DNA of 64,000 bases, taken from Arcobacter sp. F2176 (GTDB lineage Bacteria > Campylobacterota > Campylobacteria > Campylobacterales > Arcobacteraceae). Shown in pieces: positions 30,955 to 38,977 of the stretch. The notes beneath the pieces are model-generated. The model saw only the letters and a program-made list of their open reading frames with translations. It ran no database searches and had not been told where the DNA came from. The stretch lies in contig NZ_PDJV01000001.1 of the NCBI RefSeq assembly GCF_004116465.1, forward strand, positions 1-64,000. Reading direction: 5' to 3'. The translations under genes and the position numbers were made by a program. Positions within the stretch are counted from its first letter, which is position 1; the number at the start of each line of letters is the position of its first letter.

Positions 30955-31641
30955 ATGTATAAAAATATAGAAGTTTTGGATAAAGAAAAATTTAAAGATA
31001 TAAAATTTACGGAAGTAGAAGCAAAAGAAGTTGGTAAAAATATCGGACTTATACCTCTTGGTTTTACAGAAATTTGGAATGCAAGTCATGATTGTGCTGT
31101 TATAATAAGTGCTGGTGAAAATGCTGAATTCTTAGCTTTTTGTGGAGTTACAAACGAAGTTACTATTTTCAATAAAGAAAATGTTTATCTACCAGCATTT
31201 ATAAGAACATATCCTTTTTTAAATATGGATGTTAGAAATGAAAAAAATGAAGCTAGTAGTGTTATAGGGATAGATAAAAACCCACAATTTGTAGCAAAAA
31301 ATAAAAAGATATCTATAATAGATAAAGATAAAAATATTTCAAAAGAAGCAAATGATAAGATTGAATTAGTACGGGAATTAAATAGACAAAGAGAAGTTTC
31401 AAGAAAGATAATTTTAGAACTAAAAGAGCATGATTTATTAGTTAAAAAAGATTTAAATGTAAAAGTACAAGAAGAAGAAAAAGTAATTTTAGAAGAGTTT
31501 TATATTATTGATATTCAAAAACTTGTTAAACTTGATGATAAAATATTAGCTACTTGGGCTAGAAAAGGTTGGATGGGTATATTTGATGCTCATGTAAAAT
31601 CTATTGCTAATTTTAAAAAAGTTTTAGAATCAAATAAATAA
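30955..31641 (+). CDS. SapC-family protein
   Basis: This 228-residue protein has the layout of the SapC family (Pfam SapC): an N-terminal section around GLIPLGFTEIWNASHDCAV, a middle YLPAFIRTYPF motif equivalent to the YiPAyiRrYPF signature, and a C-terminal half around EEFYIIDIQKLVKLDD ending in a Trp/Gly-rich tail. SapC was named in Campylobacter fetus, where it sits beside the sapDEF type I secretion genes for the S-layer protein. It has no signal peptide, so it is probably cytoplasmic. AAGGA precedes the ATG. Its place directly behind the giant adhesin suggests a chaperone or coupling role in secretion, but the biochemical function is unknown. Confidence 0.75.
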   Translation: MYKNIEVLDKEKFKDIKFTEVEAKEVGKNIGLIPLGFTEIWNASHDCAVIISAGENAEFLAFCGVTNEVTIFNKENVYLPAFIRTYPFLNMDVRNEKNEASSVIGIDKNPQFVAKNKKISIIDKDKNISKEANDKIELVRELNRQREVSRKIILELKEHDLLVKKDLNVKVQEEEKVILEEFYIIDIQKLVKLDDKILATWARKGWMGIFDAHVKSIANFKKVLESNK

Positions 31642-31661
31642 TTAAACTAGCGGAGATTACG

Positions 31662-34286
31662 ATAGAAAATTTATTAGAAAATAATGGATTTAATAGATTA
31701 GTAAAAGGTAAAAATGGTTATTGCCTTTATAATCATAATGATATGTACATTGGCAAATCAATAGAAGAGTATGGTGAATTTTCAATCCATGAAGCAAATT
31801 TATTTGAAAAGATTTGTAAGGAAGGTGATATTGTTTTTGAAGTGGGTTCTAATATTGGAACCCATACTCAAATACTATCTCAAATAGTAACTAACAAAGG
31901 TAGAGTTATCGCCTTTGAACCTCAAAGATTAGCTTTCCAAACCCTTTGTGCAAACTTGGCAATCAATAGTATTACAAATGTAGATGCTTATAACCAAGCA
32001 GTTGGTCAAAAAATTGATAAAATAAATGTACCTGATTTAGATTATTCAAAAAGTAATAATTTTGGTGGAATAAGTTTACAAAATATACAAAATGGTAAAG
32101 AAGTTTATCAAAGAACTTTGGATGAATTTATTAATAAATTAAGTCATTTAGATTTTTTGAAAATAGATGTGGAAGGCATGGAAATAGATGTTCTTCTTGG
32201 GGCTAAGAAGATTGTATCAAAATTCAAACCAATTATCTATTTAGAAAATGACCGACAAGAAAAATCAGAAAAATTAATCAAACTAATGTGGTCGATGGGC
32301 TATAAACTATATTGGCATTTACCACCTTTGTATAACTTAGATAATTTTTTTAGCAATAGTAATAATATTTTTGAAAATATAGTTTCTGTAAATATGTTTT
32401 GTATTCATGAAAGTTTGAAATATGATTTTGATTTAAATGAGTTCAATTTAAAAGAGATAACTGATGCACTTTTTCATCCTATGAGTCAAAAAAAGCTAGA
32501 AAAAGAAAAAGAGTATAAAGTCAAATTAAAAGAATATGAAGATGCTTATAGGAATAGAGATTATCAAAAAGCTTTAAATATTATTTCTTCTTTGATAGAA
32601 AAAGGATATAAAAATGGAGAGATTTATAATAATTTAGGTTTTTTATATAGTAAACTTCAAAAATGGCAGGATTCAGTTGATTCTTATCAAATAGCTTTAA
32701 GACTTGACCCAAATTATTTAAGTAGTTATTTTAATTTTGCAGCCTTACTAAAGGGCCTAAAAAGATATAAAGATGCCTTGCAAGTTTATGTTATGGGTGT
32801 GAGAAAATATCCAAAAGATTTTAATTTACATAATAACATTGGAATGGTTTATGAGACTTTGGGAGACGATAATAACGCCATTGAAGCATATAAAAATGCT
32901 GTTAGAGTTAATCCAAAGTTTGCAAAAGCAATTAATAATATTGCAGTAATTTTATATAAACAAAAAAGATACAAAGAGTCTAGTGATATGTTTGAGTTAG
33001 CTCTTAAAACAGACCCTAATTATGTGGAAGTGTATAGTAATCTAGGAGCTGCACTTAATCGTCAAAAACGATATGGTGAGTCAATAAAAGCTTTAGAAAC
33101 AGCCATAGAAAAACTACCTAAAAGTGCAGGGGCCTATACAAATCTTGGGAATGTATATAATAAATTATTTGAATACAAAAAAGCAGAAGAACTTCATAAA
33201 AAATCTATCAAACTAGAACCAAAAGGTTCTAATGCATATGCAAATTTAGCCTCATCTTTAAAAAACCAAGGATTAGTTAAAAAAGCTATAGACTCTTATA
33301 GAAAAGCAATCACTTATGAACCAAGTTTTGTAAATGCACACTTTGATCTTTCTACTGCTTTATTAACTTTGGGTGAGTTTGAAGAGGGATTTCTTGAATA
33401 TGAATGGAGATTTAAAAAAGATGAAATGATTCCTCATATTGTAAAATATAAAGAGATATTTTCAAAACCAATGCTTACAAAAAATACTAATGCAAAAGAT
33501 AAAGTTGTTTTAATACATAGTGAGCAAGGATTTGGTGATAGTATAATGTTTGCAAGATTTATACCTCAAATAAAAGAAAAATTTTCTTGTAAAATTATAT
33601 TTAAAGCACGGGATGAACTTGTGGAACTATTTAAAAATAATTGTGATATTGATGAAGTTTATTATAGAAGTAAACCAACACCAGAATTTGATTTTCATCT
33701 TCCTATTATGAGTGCAGCTTTTGTCTTAGGTATTAAAGATTATAAAGATTTTAGTTCAAGTGCATATATAAATAATCTAGAAGATGATAAAACTTTAGCT
33801 ATACAAAAAGAAAATAAAAAATATAATATTGGGATTTGTTGGAGTGCAAGTGTAACAGGTGAGAGTTATGAAGGTAAAGTTTTTGATTTAAAATACTTTG
33901 AACCTTTAATAAATAGCGAAAATTTTAATATTTATTCTTTACAAGTTGGTGATGGAAAAAATGATATTGAAGAAAATTGTTTTACAGATAAAATTATTGA
34001 TATAACAGATTCTTTAACTGATTTCAAAAAAACTGCAATTTTTGCAAAAAAGTTAGACTTAGTTATAACTTCAGACACAAGTGTTGCTCATCTTTGTGGT
34101 GCAATAGGCGTAAAAACATGGACTTTATTGCAAAAATTTCCAGACTGGAGATGGGAAAATAAAGGTGAAAAGTCTTATATGTATGACTCTATGAAATTGA
34201 TTAGACAAAAACATGATAGAAATTGGGAAACAGTTTTTCAATCTTTGTTTGATAAAGTTCAAAAAGAGTTTAAAGTAAAGTTATAA
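31662..34286 (+). CDS. FkbM methyltransferase - TPR - heptosyltransferase-like fusion protein
   Basis: Three parts are visible. The N-terminal 250 residues are an FkbM-type SAM methyltransferase (FEVGSNIGTHTQI, IAFEPQ, FLKIDVEGME). The middle has about eight TPRs (ALRLDPNY, AVRVNPKFAKAINNIA and similar). The last 280 residues resemble a GT9/heptosyltransferase-like domain (HSEQGFGDSIMFARF, NIGICWSAS, SDTSVAHLCGAIG, FPDWRWE). The first ATG is at 31743, but coding sequence continues upstream: 27 codons end in the family-like CLYNHNDMYIGKSIEEYGEFS. These are preceded by GGAG six bases before an ATA codon at 31662, with an ACG one codon earlier. A rare ATA or ACG start is therefore likely, giving about 874 residues. 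It lies 20 bases after sapC. TPR-glycosyltransferases often modify surface proteins, so the adhesin is a possible target by context. Confidence 0.75.
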   Translation: MENLLENNGFNRLVKGKNGYCLYNHNDMYIGKSIEEYGEFSIHEANLFEKICKEGDIVFEVGSNIGTHTQILSQIVTNKGRVIAFEPQRLAFQTLCANLAINSITNVDAYNQAVGQKIDKINVPDLDYSKSNNFGGISLQNIQNGKEVYQRTLDEFINKLSHLDFLKIDVEGMEIDVLLGAKKIVSKFKPIIYLENDRQEKSEKLIKLMWSMGYKLYWHLPPLYNLDNFFSNSNNIFENIVSVNMFCIHESLKYDFDLNEFNLKEITDALFHPMSQKKLEKEKEYKVKLKEYEDAYRNRDYQKALNIISSLIEKGYKNGEIYNNLGFLYSKLQKWQDSVDSYQIALRLDPNYLSSYFNFAALLKGLKRYKDALQVYVMGVRKYPKDFNLHNNIGMVYETLGDDNNAIEAYKNAVRVNPKFAKAINNIAVILYKQKRYKESSDMFELALKTDPNYVEVYSNLGAALNRQKRYGESIKALETAIEKLPKSAGAYTNLGNVYNKLFEYKKAEELHKKSIKLEPKGSNAYANLASSLKNQGLVKKAIDSYRKAITYEPSFVNAHFDLSTALLTLGEFEEGFLEYEWRFKKDEMIPHIVKYKEIFSKPMLTKNTNAKDKVVLIHSEQGFGDSIMFARFIPQIKEKFSCKIIFKARDELVELFKNNCDIDEVYYRSKPTPEFDFHLPIMSAAFVLGIKDYKDFSSSAYINNLEDDKTLAIQKENKKYNIGICWSASVTGESYEGKVFDLKYFEPLINSENFNIYSLQVGDGKNDIEENCFTDKIIDITDSLTDFKKTAIFAKKLDLVITSDTSVAHLCGAIGVKTWTLLQKFPDWRWENKGEKSYMYDSMKLIRQKHDRNWETVFQSLFDKVQKEFKVKL

Positions 34287-34301
34287 TACTTTAAACTCTT
34301 T
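34263..34301 (+). terminator. Terminator hairpin overlapping the end of the FkbM-TPR gene
   Basis: A perfect 14-bp inverted repeat, AAAGAGTTTAAAGT / ACTTTAAACTCTTT, encloses an 11-base loop that holds the stop codon (34284-34286). Only a short T stretch follows. It lies between two convergent genes, so it may stop transcription from the adhesin side. Confidence 0.6.
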
Positions 34302-34343
34302 ATTAAAATATAATTCTTGATATTTATATAAAGTTTAAATATC

Positions 34344-36383
34344 CTAAAAATCAAACTGAGCCATAACTCTATATGTTCGACCTTGTCCTGGGATTCTTCC
34401 TATTGGACTTATATCTACTCCTCTAAAGTAATAATCTTTGTCAAACAAGTTATTTATTCCAAAACTAAACTTAGCATTTAGTTTGTCATTTATTTTAACT
34501 TTTGTTGAGATTTTTGTATTCCATAACATGTAAGCAGGATTTTCACCTGTGCTACCTGTCATATTTTCTTTTTTTGTATTTGCCGTATCTGAAAAAGTTT
34601 TACTTAAGTATATTCCTGTAAGGTTTAAATCATAATCGCTTATATTATAATCAGTAGCGAGACTAAATTGATGTTTAGATACCCAAGGAAGTTTTTTACC
34701 CTCATTTTCTCCTGATTTTTGTTCTGTATCTAAATAAGTATATCCAAGAGTAAATTTTGTATGATCAGTCGCTTTTAGACTTAATAGAGTTTCAATACCT
34801 TGATGTAAAGTTTTTTTATAGTTTTTAAACTCATCTTCTGCTCTTACAAATTCAATTTGGTTATCATAATCTATTCTATATAAAGTTGTTGTAGCACTAA
34901 AGATATCATTTGGTGTATATCTAGCTCCAATTTCATAATTCCAAGCCAATTCTGGTTTTAGTTCACCTTCTTTTGTCACTTGTGCAACTTGAGGTGTTTT
35001 AAGTGATTTTTGGGCATTTGTAAATAAAAACAACTCATTTGTTGCTTGATATCCAACACTAAGACCAGGTAGATATTCACTCATATCTTTAGTTTCATTG
35101 GTATTATTTATGTTATCTTTAAATCTCATTTTAACTTTTTCTAATCTTACTCCTGGTGTGATTGTAAAATCACCATTCATCAAACTTATAGTATCACTAA
35201 TATATCCTGCATAAGCACTAGTTTTTATTTTCCAATCTCTTACAGTATTTTTTATATTATCATTAAATTTTGTTTGATATAAGAAATAATCAATATCTTC
35301 ATTTACATATCTTGCACCAACTGTTATTTTTTGATTTTGTGTTGAATATGTAAATCTTGGCTCTATTCCATACACATCTATTTTTCTATCAGCAGCTCGA
35401 ATAGAGTCTTCTGTTAGTGGTGTAAAGCCTTTTTTTTGAGCATCATTCCATCCCCATGTAAATTTTCTTTTGCTTGATTGGGCAAAGTTTATAAGACTAA
35501 ATTCAGTGTTATTTGTAGGATTTAATGTATATGTTAAAGAAGCTCTTTTCGTACTTCCTTCAAAGTTGTCATTTTTTCTTTGAGAAATAGTTCTATCTTT
35601 TTCATAATCTTCTGGAAGTATTGCTCCTGGTAAATCAGCATTTGCTTTATAGTATTGAAGAGTTGATTTTAAAGAACTGTTATCTGTAGGATAATACTCA
35701 GCATCCAATATTACATTTTTAATATCTGTATCAGAATGATCTCTATATGAATCACCATTGATACCATTATATTGTAATTGCAATCCTAAGTCATCTTTTA
35801 CAAATCCACCTGTTCTTAGATAAGTATCACTTAGAAGATTTCCTTCATCTGATGTTGTTAAGGTCTCTTTTAAAGTTGTTTTTACTTCATTTGTAATAGG
35901 TTTTGTAATAAAGTTTATAACTCCACCAACATTATTTGGTCCATAATGAACAGCTGCTCCACCTCTTACTATATCAATCTTTTCTACTGTATCCATTGTA
36001 ACTGGGAACAAAGACAAACTAGAGTGACTGTATGGGGCCAAAGTTGCAGGTATACCATTCACCAATGCATTTAAGTAGTCACTTCTTCCAGGTTTTAAAC
36101 CTCTAACTGATATATTTGGAAGTACACCTGTCCCTGTCTCATCTTGAATTTGAATACCTGGAACTGTTCTTAAAGCTTCTTCTAAATTAAGCGCTGGAGT
36201 TTTTTCTAAATACTCAGAGTCAAGAACAGTTCTTGAACCTACATATTTTTTAACCGTTTGTGTTGATGCATCTCCTAACCAACTTCCTTGCACTTGTACA
36301 TCTTCTAATTGAGTAGTTTCTGTCTGCGCATAAGATATAGTATTTGCTAAAAGTATTAATGCAACCGCATGTGATATTTTCAT
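34344..36383 (-). CDS. TonB-dependent outer-membrane receptor, FecA-like
   Basis: This 679-residue protein has a signal peptide (cleavage near residue 19, after SYA), a TonB-box-like LEDVQVQGS, a plug domain (about 45-160, with VPGIQIQDETGTGVLPNISVRG and DIVRGGAAVHYGPNNVGGVINF) and a long beta-barrel ending in the aromatic FDF. The barrel and plug wording are closest to FecA/ferric-siderophore receptors. The FecA N-terminal signalling domain is missing, so no sigma/anti-sigma cascade is expected. Uptake of a ferric chelate across the outer membrane is inferred; the ligand is not readable. A candidate Fur box lies about 55-73 bases upstream of the start, consistent with iron control. AGGAA precedes the ATG. 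Confidence 0.88.
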   Translation of the reverse strand: MKISHAVALILLANTISYAQTETTQLEDVQVQGSWLGDASTQTVKKYVGSRTVLDSEYLEKTPALNLEEALRTVPGIQIQDETGTGVLPNISVRGLKPGRSDYLNALVNGIPATLAPYSHSSLSLFPVTMDTVEKIDIVRGGAAVHYGPNNVGGVINFITKPITNEVKTTLKETLTTSDEGNLLSDTYLRTGGFVKDDLGLQLQYNGINGDSYRDHSDTDIKNVILDAEYYPTDNSSLKSTLQYYKANADLPGAILPEDYEKDRTISQRKNDNFEGSTKRASLTYTLNPTNNTEFSLINFAQSSKRKFTWGWNDAQKKGFTPLTEDSIRAADRKIDVYGIEPRFTYSTQNQKITVGARYVNEDIDYFLYQTKFNDNIKNTVRDWKIKTSAYAGYISDTISLMNGDFTITPGVRLEKVKMRFKDNINNTNETKDMSEYLPGLSVGYQATNELFLFTNAQKSLKTPQVAQVTKEGELKPELAWNYEIGARYTPNDIFSATTTLYRIDYDNQIEFVRAEDEFKNYKKTLHQGIETLLSLKATDHTKFTLGYTYLDTEQKSGENEGKKLPWVSKHQFSLATDYNISDYDLNLTGIYLSKTFSDTANTKKENMTGSTGENPAYMLWNTKISTKVKINDKLNAKFSFGINNLFDKDYYFRGVDISPIGRIPGQGRTYRVMAQFDF

Positions 36384-36437
36384 CTTTTTCCTTTTGTAAA
36401 TATAATGAATGGAATATTAACGATTTATTCTTATACT

Positions 36438-36456
36438 AATATTAATAACGATTATC
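36438..36456 (-). promoter_or_regulatory. Candidate Fur box upstream of the TonB receptor gene
   Basis: Read on the minus strand, GATAATCGTTATTAATATT matches 13 of 19 positions of the classical Fur consensus GATAATGATAATCATTATC. It lies 55 to 73 bases before the receptor start codon, in the divergent region shared with rlmF. AT-rich DNA gives chance matches, so confidence is moderate. Confidence 0.5.
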
Positions 36457-36507
36457 TAAATCATATAAATAAGTTATATATGAATATGTATAAAAAAAGA
36501 TAAAAAT

Positions 36508-36536
36508 TTGTTATTCTAAGAAGAAACAAGTACAAT
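36508..36536 (+). promoter_or_regulatory. Promoter of rlmF
   Basis: TTGTTA (36508-36513) and TACAAT (36531-36536) are separated by 17 bp and end 29 bases before the rlmF start codon. The predicted start is near 36543. Confidence 0.5.
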
Positions 36537-36565
36537 ACGGAAAATAAAATACTAAGATAAATATA

Positions 36566-37516
36566 ATGGCACATAAAGAACACAAAAAAGGTTTACATCC
36601 AAGAAACCCTCACAACAAAAGATATGATTTCCCAAAACTTATAAAAAGTTTACCAAAACTTGCAGATTATGTTTTTAAAAATAAGTATGATGAAGTATCA
36701 ATTGATTTTGCAGACGCAAAGGCTGTTATGGCATTAAATAAAGCACTTCTTTCACACTTTTATAATATCAAAAAATGGTCGATACCTGAGGGCTATTTAT
36801 GTCCTCCAATTCCAGGACGGGCTGATTATCTTCACTATATTGCTGATATCTTAGCTGAGTTTCATGGTGGAAAAATACCAAAAGGTTCTAAAATAAAAGG
36901 GCTTGATATTGGTATAGGGGCTAATTGTATCTATCCTATCGTTGGAAATAGTGTTTACGGTTGGTCATTTGTAGGTAGTGACATAGAAAAAGAATCTCTT
37001 GAATCATCTCAAAAGATTATAGAAGATAATGACTCTTTAAAGGGTAATGTTGAGTGTAGATTACAAACAAACCATGACAGTATCTTTACTGGTATCATAA
37101 AAGAAGATGATAGATTTGATTTTACTTTGTGTAATCCTCCTTTCCACAAATCCCAAGAAGAAGCTCAAGCTGGAAGTAAAAGAAAGGTTCAAAATCTTAC
37201 AAAACAAGTAGTAAATAAAGCTTCTTTGAACTTTGGTGGTAAGAGTAATGAACTTTGGTGCAAAGGTGGAGAAGTAGCCTTTGTAAAAGCTATGATAAAA
37301 CAGAGTAAAAAATATGCTAAAAACTGTTTTTGGTTTAGTACAATCGTATCAAAAAAAGACAATCTACAATTTATCTATGACACTATTGATTATGTGAAAC
37401 CTACAGAATATGACACCATAGAGATGCAACATGGGCAAAAGATAAGTAGAATAGTTATTTGGACATTTCTTACAAAAGAAGAGCAAAAACAGTGGGCTTC
37501 AAAGTGGAAGGATTAA
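36566..37516 (+). CDS. rlmF: 23S rRNA (adenine(1618)-N6)-methyltransferase
   Basis: At 316 residues this is close to the family's usual length of about 300. The opening HKEHKKGLHPRNPHNKRYDF is typical of RlmF. A SAM-binding motif LDIGIGANCIYPIVG lies near residues 113-127 and the N6-adenine catalytic motif NPPF at about 190-193. RlmF methylates A1618 of 23S rRNA in the 50S subunit. The stop codon overlaps that of the convergent mocA-like gene by four bases (TTAA). It is probably a single-gene unit with its own promoter. Confidence 0.92.
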   Translation: MAHKEHKKGLHPRNPHNKRYDFPKLIKSLPKLADYVFKNKYDEVSIDFADAKAVMALNKALLSHFYNIKKWSIPEGYLCPPIPGRADYLHYIADILAEFHGGKIPKGSKIKGLDIGIGANCIYPIVGNSVYGWSFVGSDIEKESLESSQKIIEDNDSLKGNVECRLQTNHDSIFTGIIKEDDRFDFTLCNPPFHKSQEEAQAGSKRKVQNLTKQVVNKASLNFGGKSNELWCKGGEVAFVKAMIKQSKKYAKNCFWFSTIVSKKDNLQFIYDTIDYVKPTEYDTIEMQHGQKISRIVIWTFLTKEEQKQWASKWKD

Positions 37517-38094
37517 GAGTTTTTAAGTAACTCTTGCCAATCCTCTTTTGTATCCACATCGAAAGAAAAATTATCAGCTAAGACAATACTTATAGGTTCA
37601 TATTTTAAAAAAAGTTGCTTTGCTCCTTTATTTCCTTTTAGTTTTTTTAATTCTTCAAAATATTTTTTAGGAAATATTGTAGGTACTGCATGTTGATTTT
37701 TATATTGTGAGCAGATTATTTTATCTTTATTTTCATTTGATAGCTTTATTAGGTTTTCATAATGTTTTATTGGTATCAAAGGTTGGTCACAAAGCATTAT
37801 TAAAACTTTTTCCTCTTTTATATTTGATACTCCAAAGGCTATAGTATTTCCCATACCATCTTCATAGTTTGGGTTTATTATTATATTTATATTCTTATTT
37901 TCAATCTCTTTTTTTACCTCATCATTTTTATGACCTAAGACAACAGTCACATTTGAAGTTAATTCTAGAGCTTTTTCAATTGCAATATTTATTAAAGATT
38001 TACCTTTTAGGTTTAATAGTTGTTTTGGCTCTCCAAGACGACTTGAAGTTCCAGCAGCTAGTATTAAAACAGCTAGATTAATGGATTTTTCCAT
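37513..38094 (-). CDS. MocA/MobA-like molybdopterin nucleotidyltransferase
   Basis: This 193-residue NTP-transferase-fold protein has the signature LILAAGTSSRLGEPKQLL at its N-terminus and a metal-binding LCDQPL. The family member MocA adds CMP to the molybdenum cofactor, giving the MCD form used by xanthine-oxidase-type enzymes; MobA adds GMP. Position decides in favour of MocA: the gene overlaps the end of xdhC by 17 bases and is the last gene of an operon encoding a xanthine-oxidase-family hydroxylase. The specificity for CTP is inferred. Confidence 0.8.
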   Translation of the reverse strand: MEKSINLAVLILAAGTSSRLGEPKQLLNLKGKSLINIAIEKALELTSNVTVVLGHKNDEVKKEIENKNINIIINPNYEDGMGNTIAFGVSNIKEEKVLIMLCDQPLIPIKHYENLIKLSNENKDKIICSQYKNQHAVPTIFPKKYFEELKKLKGNKGAKQLFLKYEPISIVLADNFSFDVDTKEDWQELLKNS

Positions 38095-38971
38095 TTTTTC
38101 TAGCTTCTATTTGGGCACATATTGATAGGGCTATTGATTGGTGAGTATGTCCACCTATTTCAATACCAACTGGGGCAAAGAATCTTTTGTCATCTTCAAG
38201 TTTGAATTTCTCTTTTTTATCTCTCATACTTACTTTATTTCCCATAATACCTATGTACTCAACTTTTGAATTAAGTAGTGCTTTTAGATAAGTATCATCT
38301 GTTTTTGGACTATGACTTAATATCACTGAAGCATTATATTCACTTAAATCCATAGTTAAGATATCTTCAAAGTTTTCTAATTCTATGATTTCATCTACTT
38401 CACTTACATAATCTTTATTGATGTTTATGTCCATAAGTGTAGTATTCCAACCCATTAGGTTAGCCATACTTATAAAAGATGTAACATGAGCACCTGAACC
38501 AAATATTAAAATAGAGTAGGGCATTTTGATTTCTTGATAGAATTTATCATCTTCAAATTTTGTTACTGTAGTTCTATCTGTAAATACAAAATCATCATTT
38601 TTTATATTTCTAATTAGTGTTTTATCAATACTTTTTAAAGCAATGCTTAGTACTCCATAATCATCTTTTTTTGAAAATACTTGAAGAAAATATTTGCTAG
38701 TTCCATGTCCTGAGGATTCATCTTTTGGGATATTTTCAAAGTAGTGTGATTTTTTATTTTTAAAGGCAGTTTTTGCATACTCTAATATTTGTTTATGTAA
38801 GTGTTTACTTCCTAAAACACCTACAAACTCAAAGTTAGAGTTTATAAGCATAAGGTTTCCAGCCTTTGCATATGTAGAACCTAGTGTTTCTATAACACTA
38901 ACTCCTACTAAGTCAAGACCTTCTTTTTTACTTTTTTGAATAAATTTTAAATATTGTTTATTTTCAAACAT
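38078..38971 (-). CDS. XdhC/CoxI-family molybdenum cofactor insertion protein
   Basis: This 297-residue protein has an N-terminal XdhC/CoxI domain (VSVIETLGSTYAKAGNLMLI) and a C-terminal Rossmann domain with ILIFGSGAHVTSF and YIGIMGNKVSMRDK. XdhC proteins bind the sulfurated molybdenum cofactor and pass it to xanthine-dehydrogenase-type enzymes. The usual SGGC motif is replaced by GSKH, so the conserved cysteine used by some homologues is absent. The gene starts six bases after the large hydroxylase subunit gene and overlaps mocA, which fits a dedicated maturation factor. Confidence 0.8.
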   Translation of the reverse strand: MFENKQYLKFIQKSKKEGLDLVGVSVIETLGSTYAKAGNLMLINSNFEFVGVLGSKHLHKQILEYAKTAFKNKKSHYFENIPKDESSGHGTSKYFLQVFSKKDDYGVLSIALKSIDKTLIRNIKNDDFVFTDRTTVTKFEDDKFYQEIKMPYSILIFGSGAHVTSFISMANLMGWNTTLMDININKDYVSEVDEIIELENFEDILTMDLSEYNASVILSHSPKTDDTYLKALLNSKVEYIGIMGNKVSMRDKKEKFKLEDDKRFFAPVGIEIGGHTHQSIALSICAQIEARKNGKIH

Positions 38972-38977
38972 AATTTA

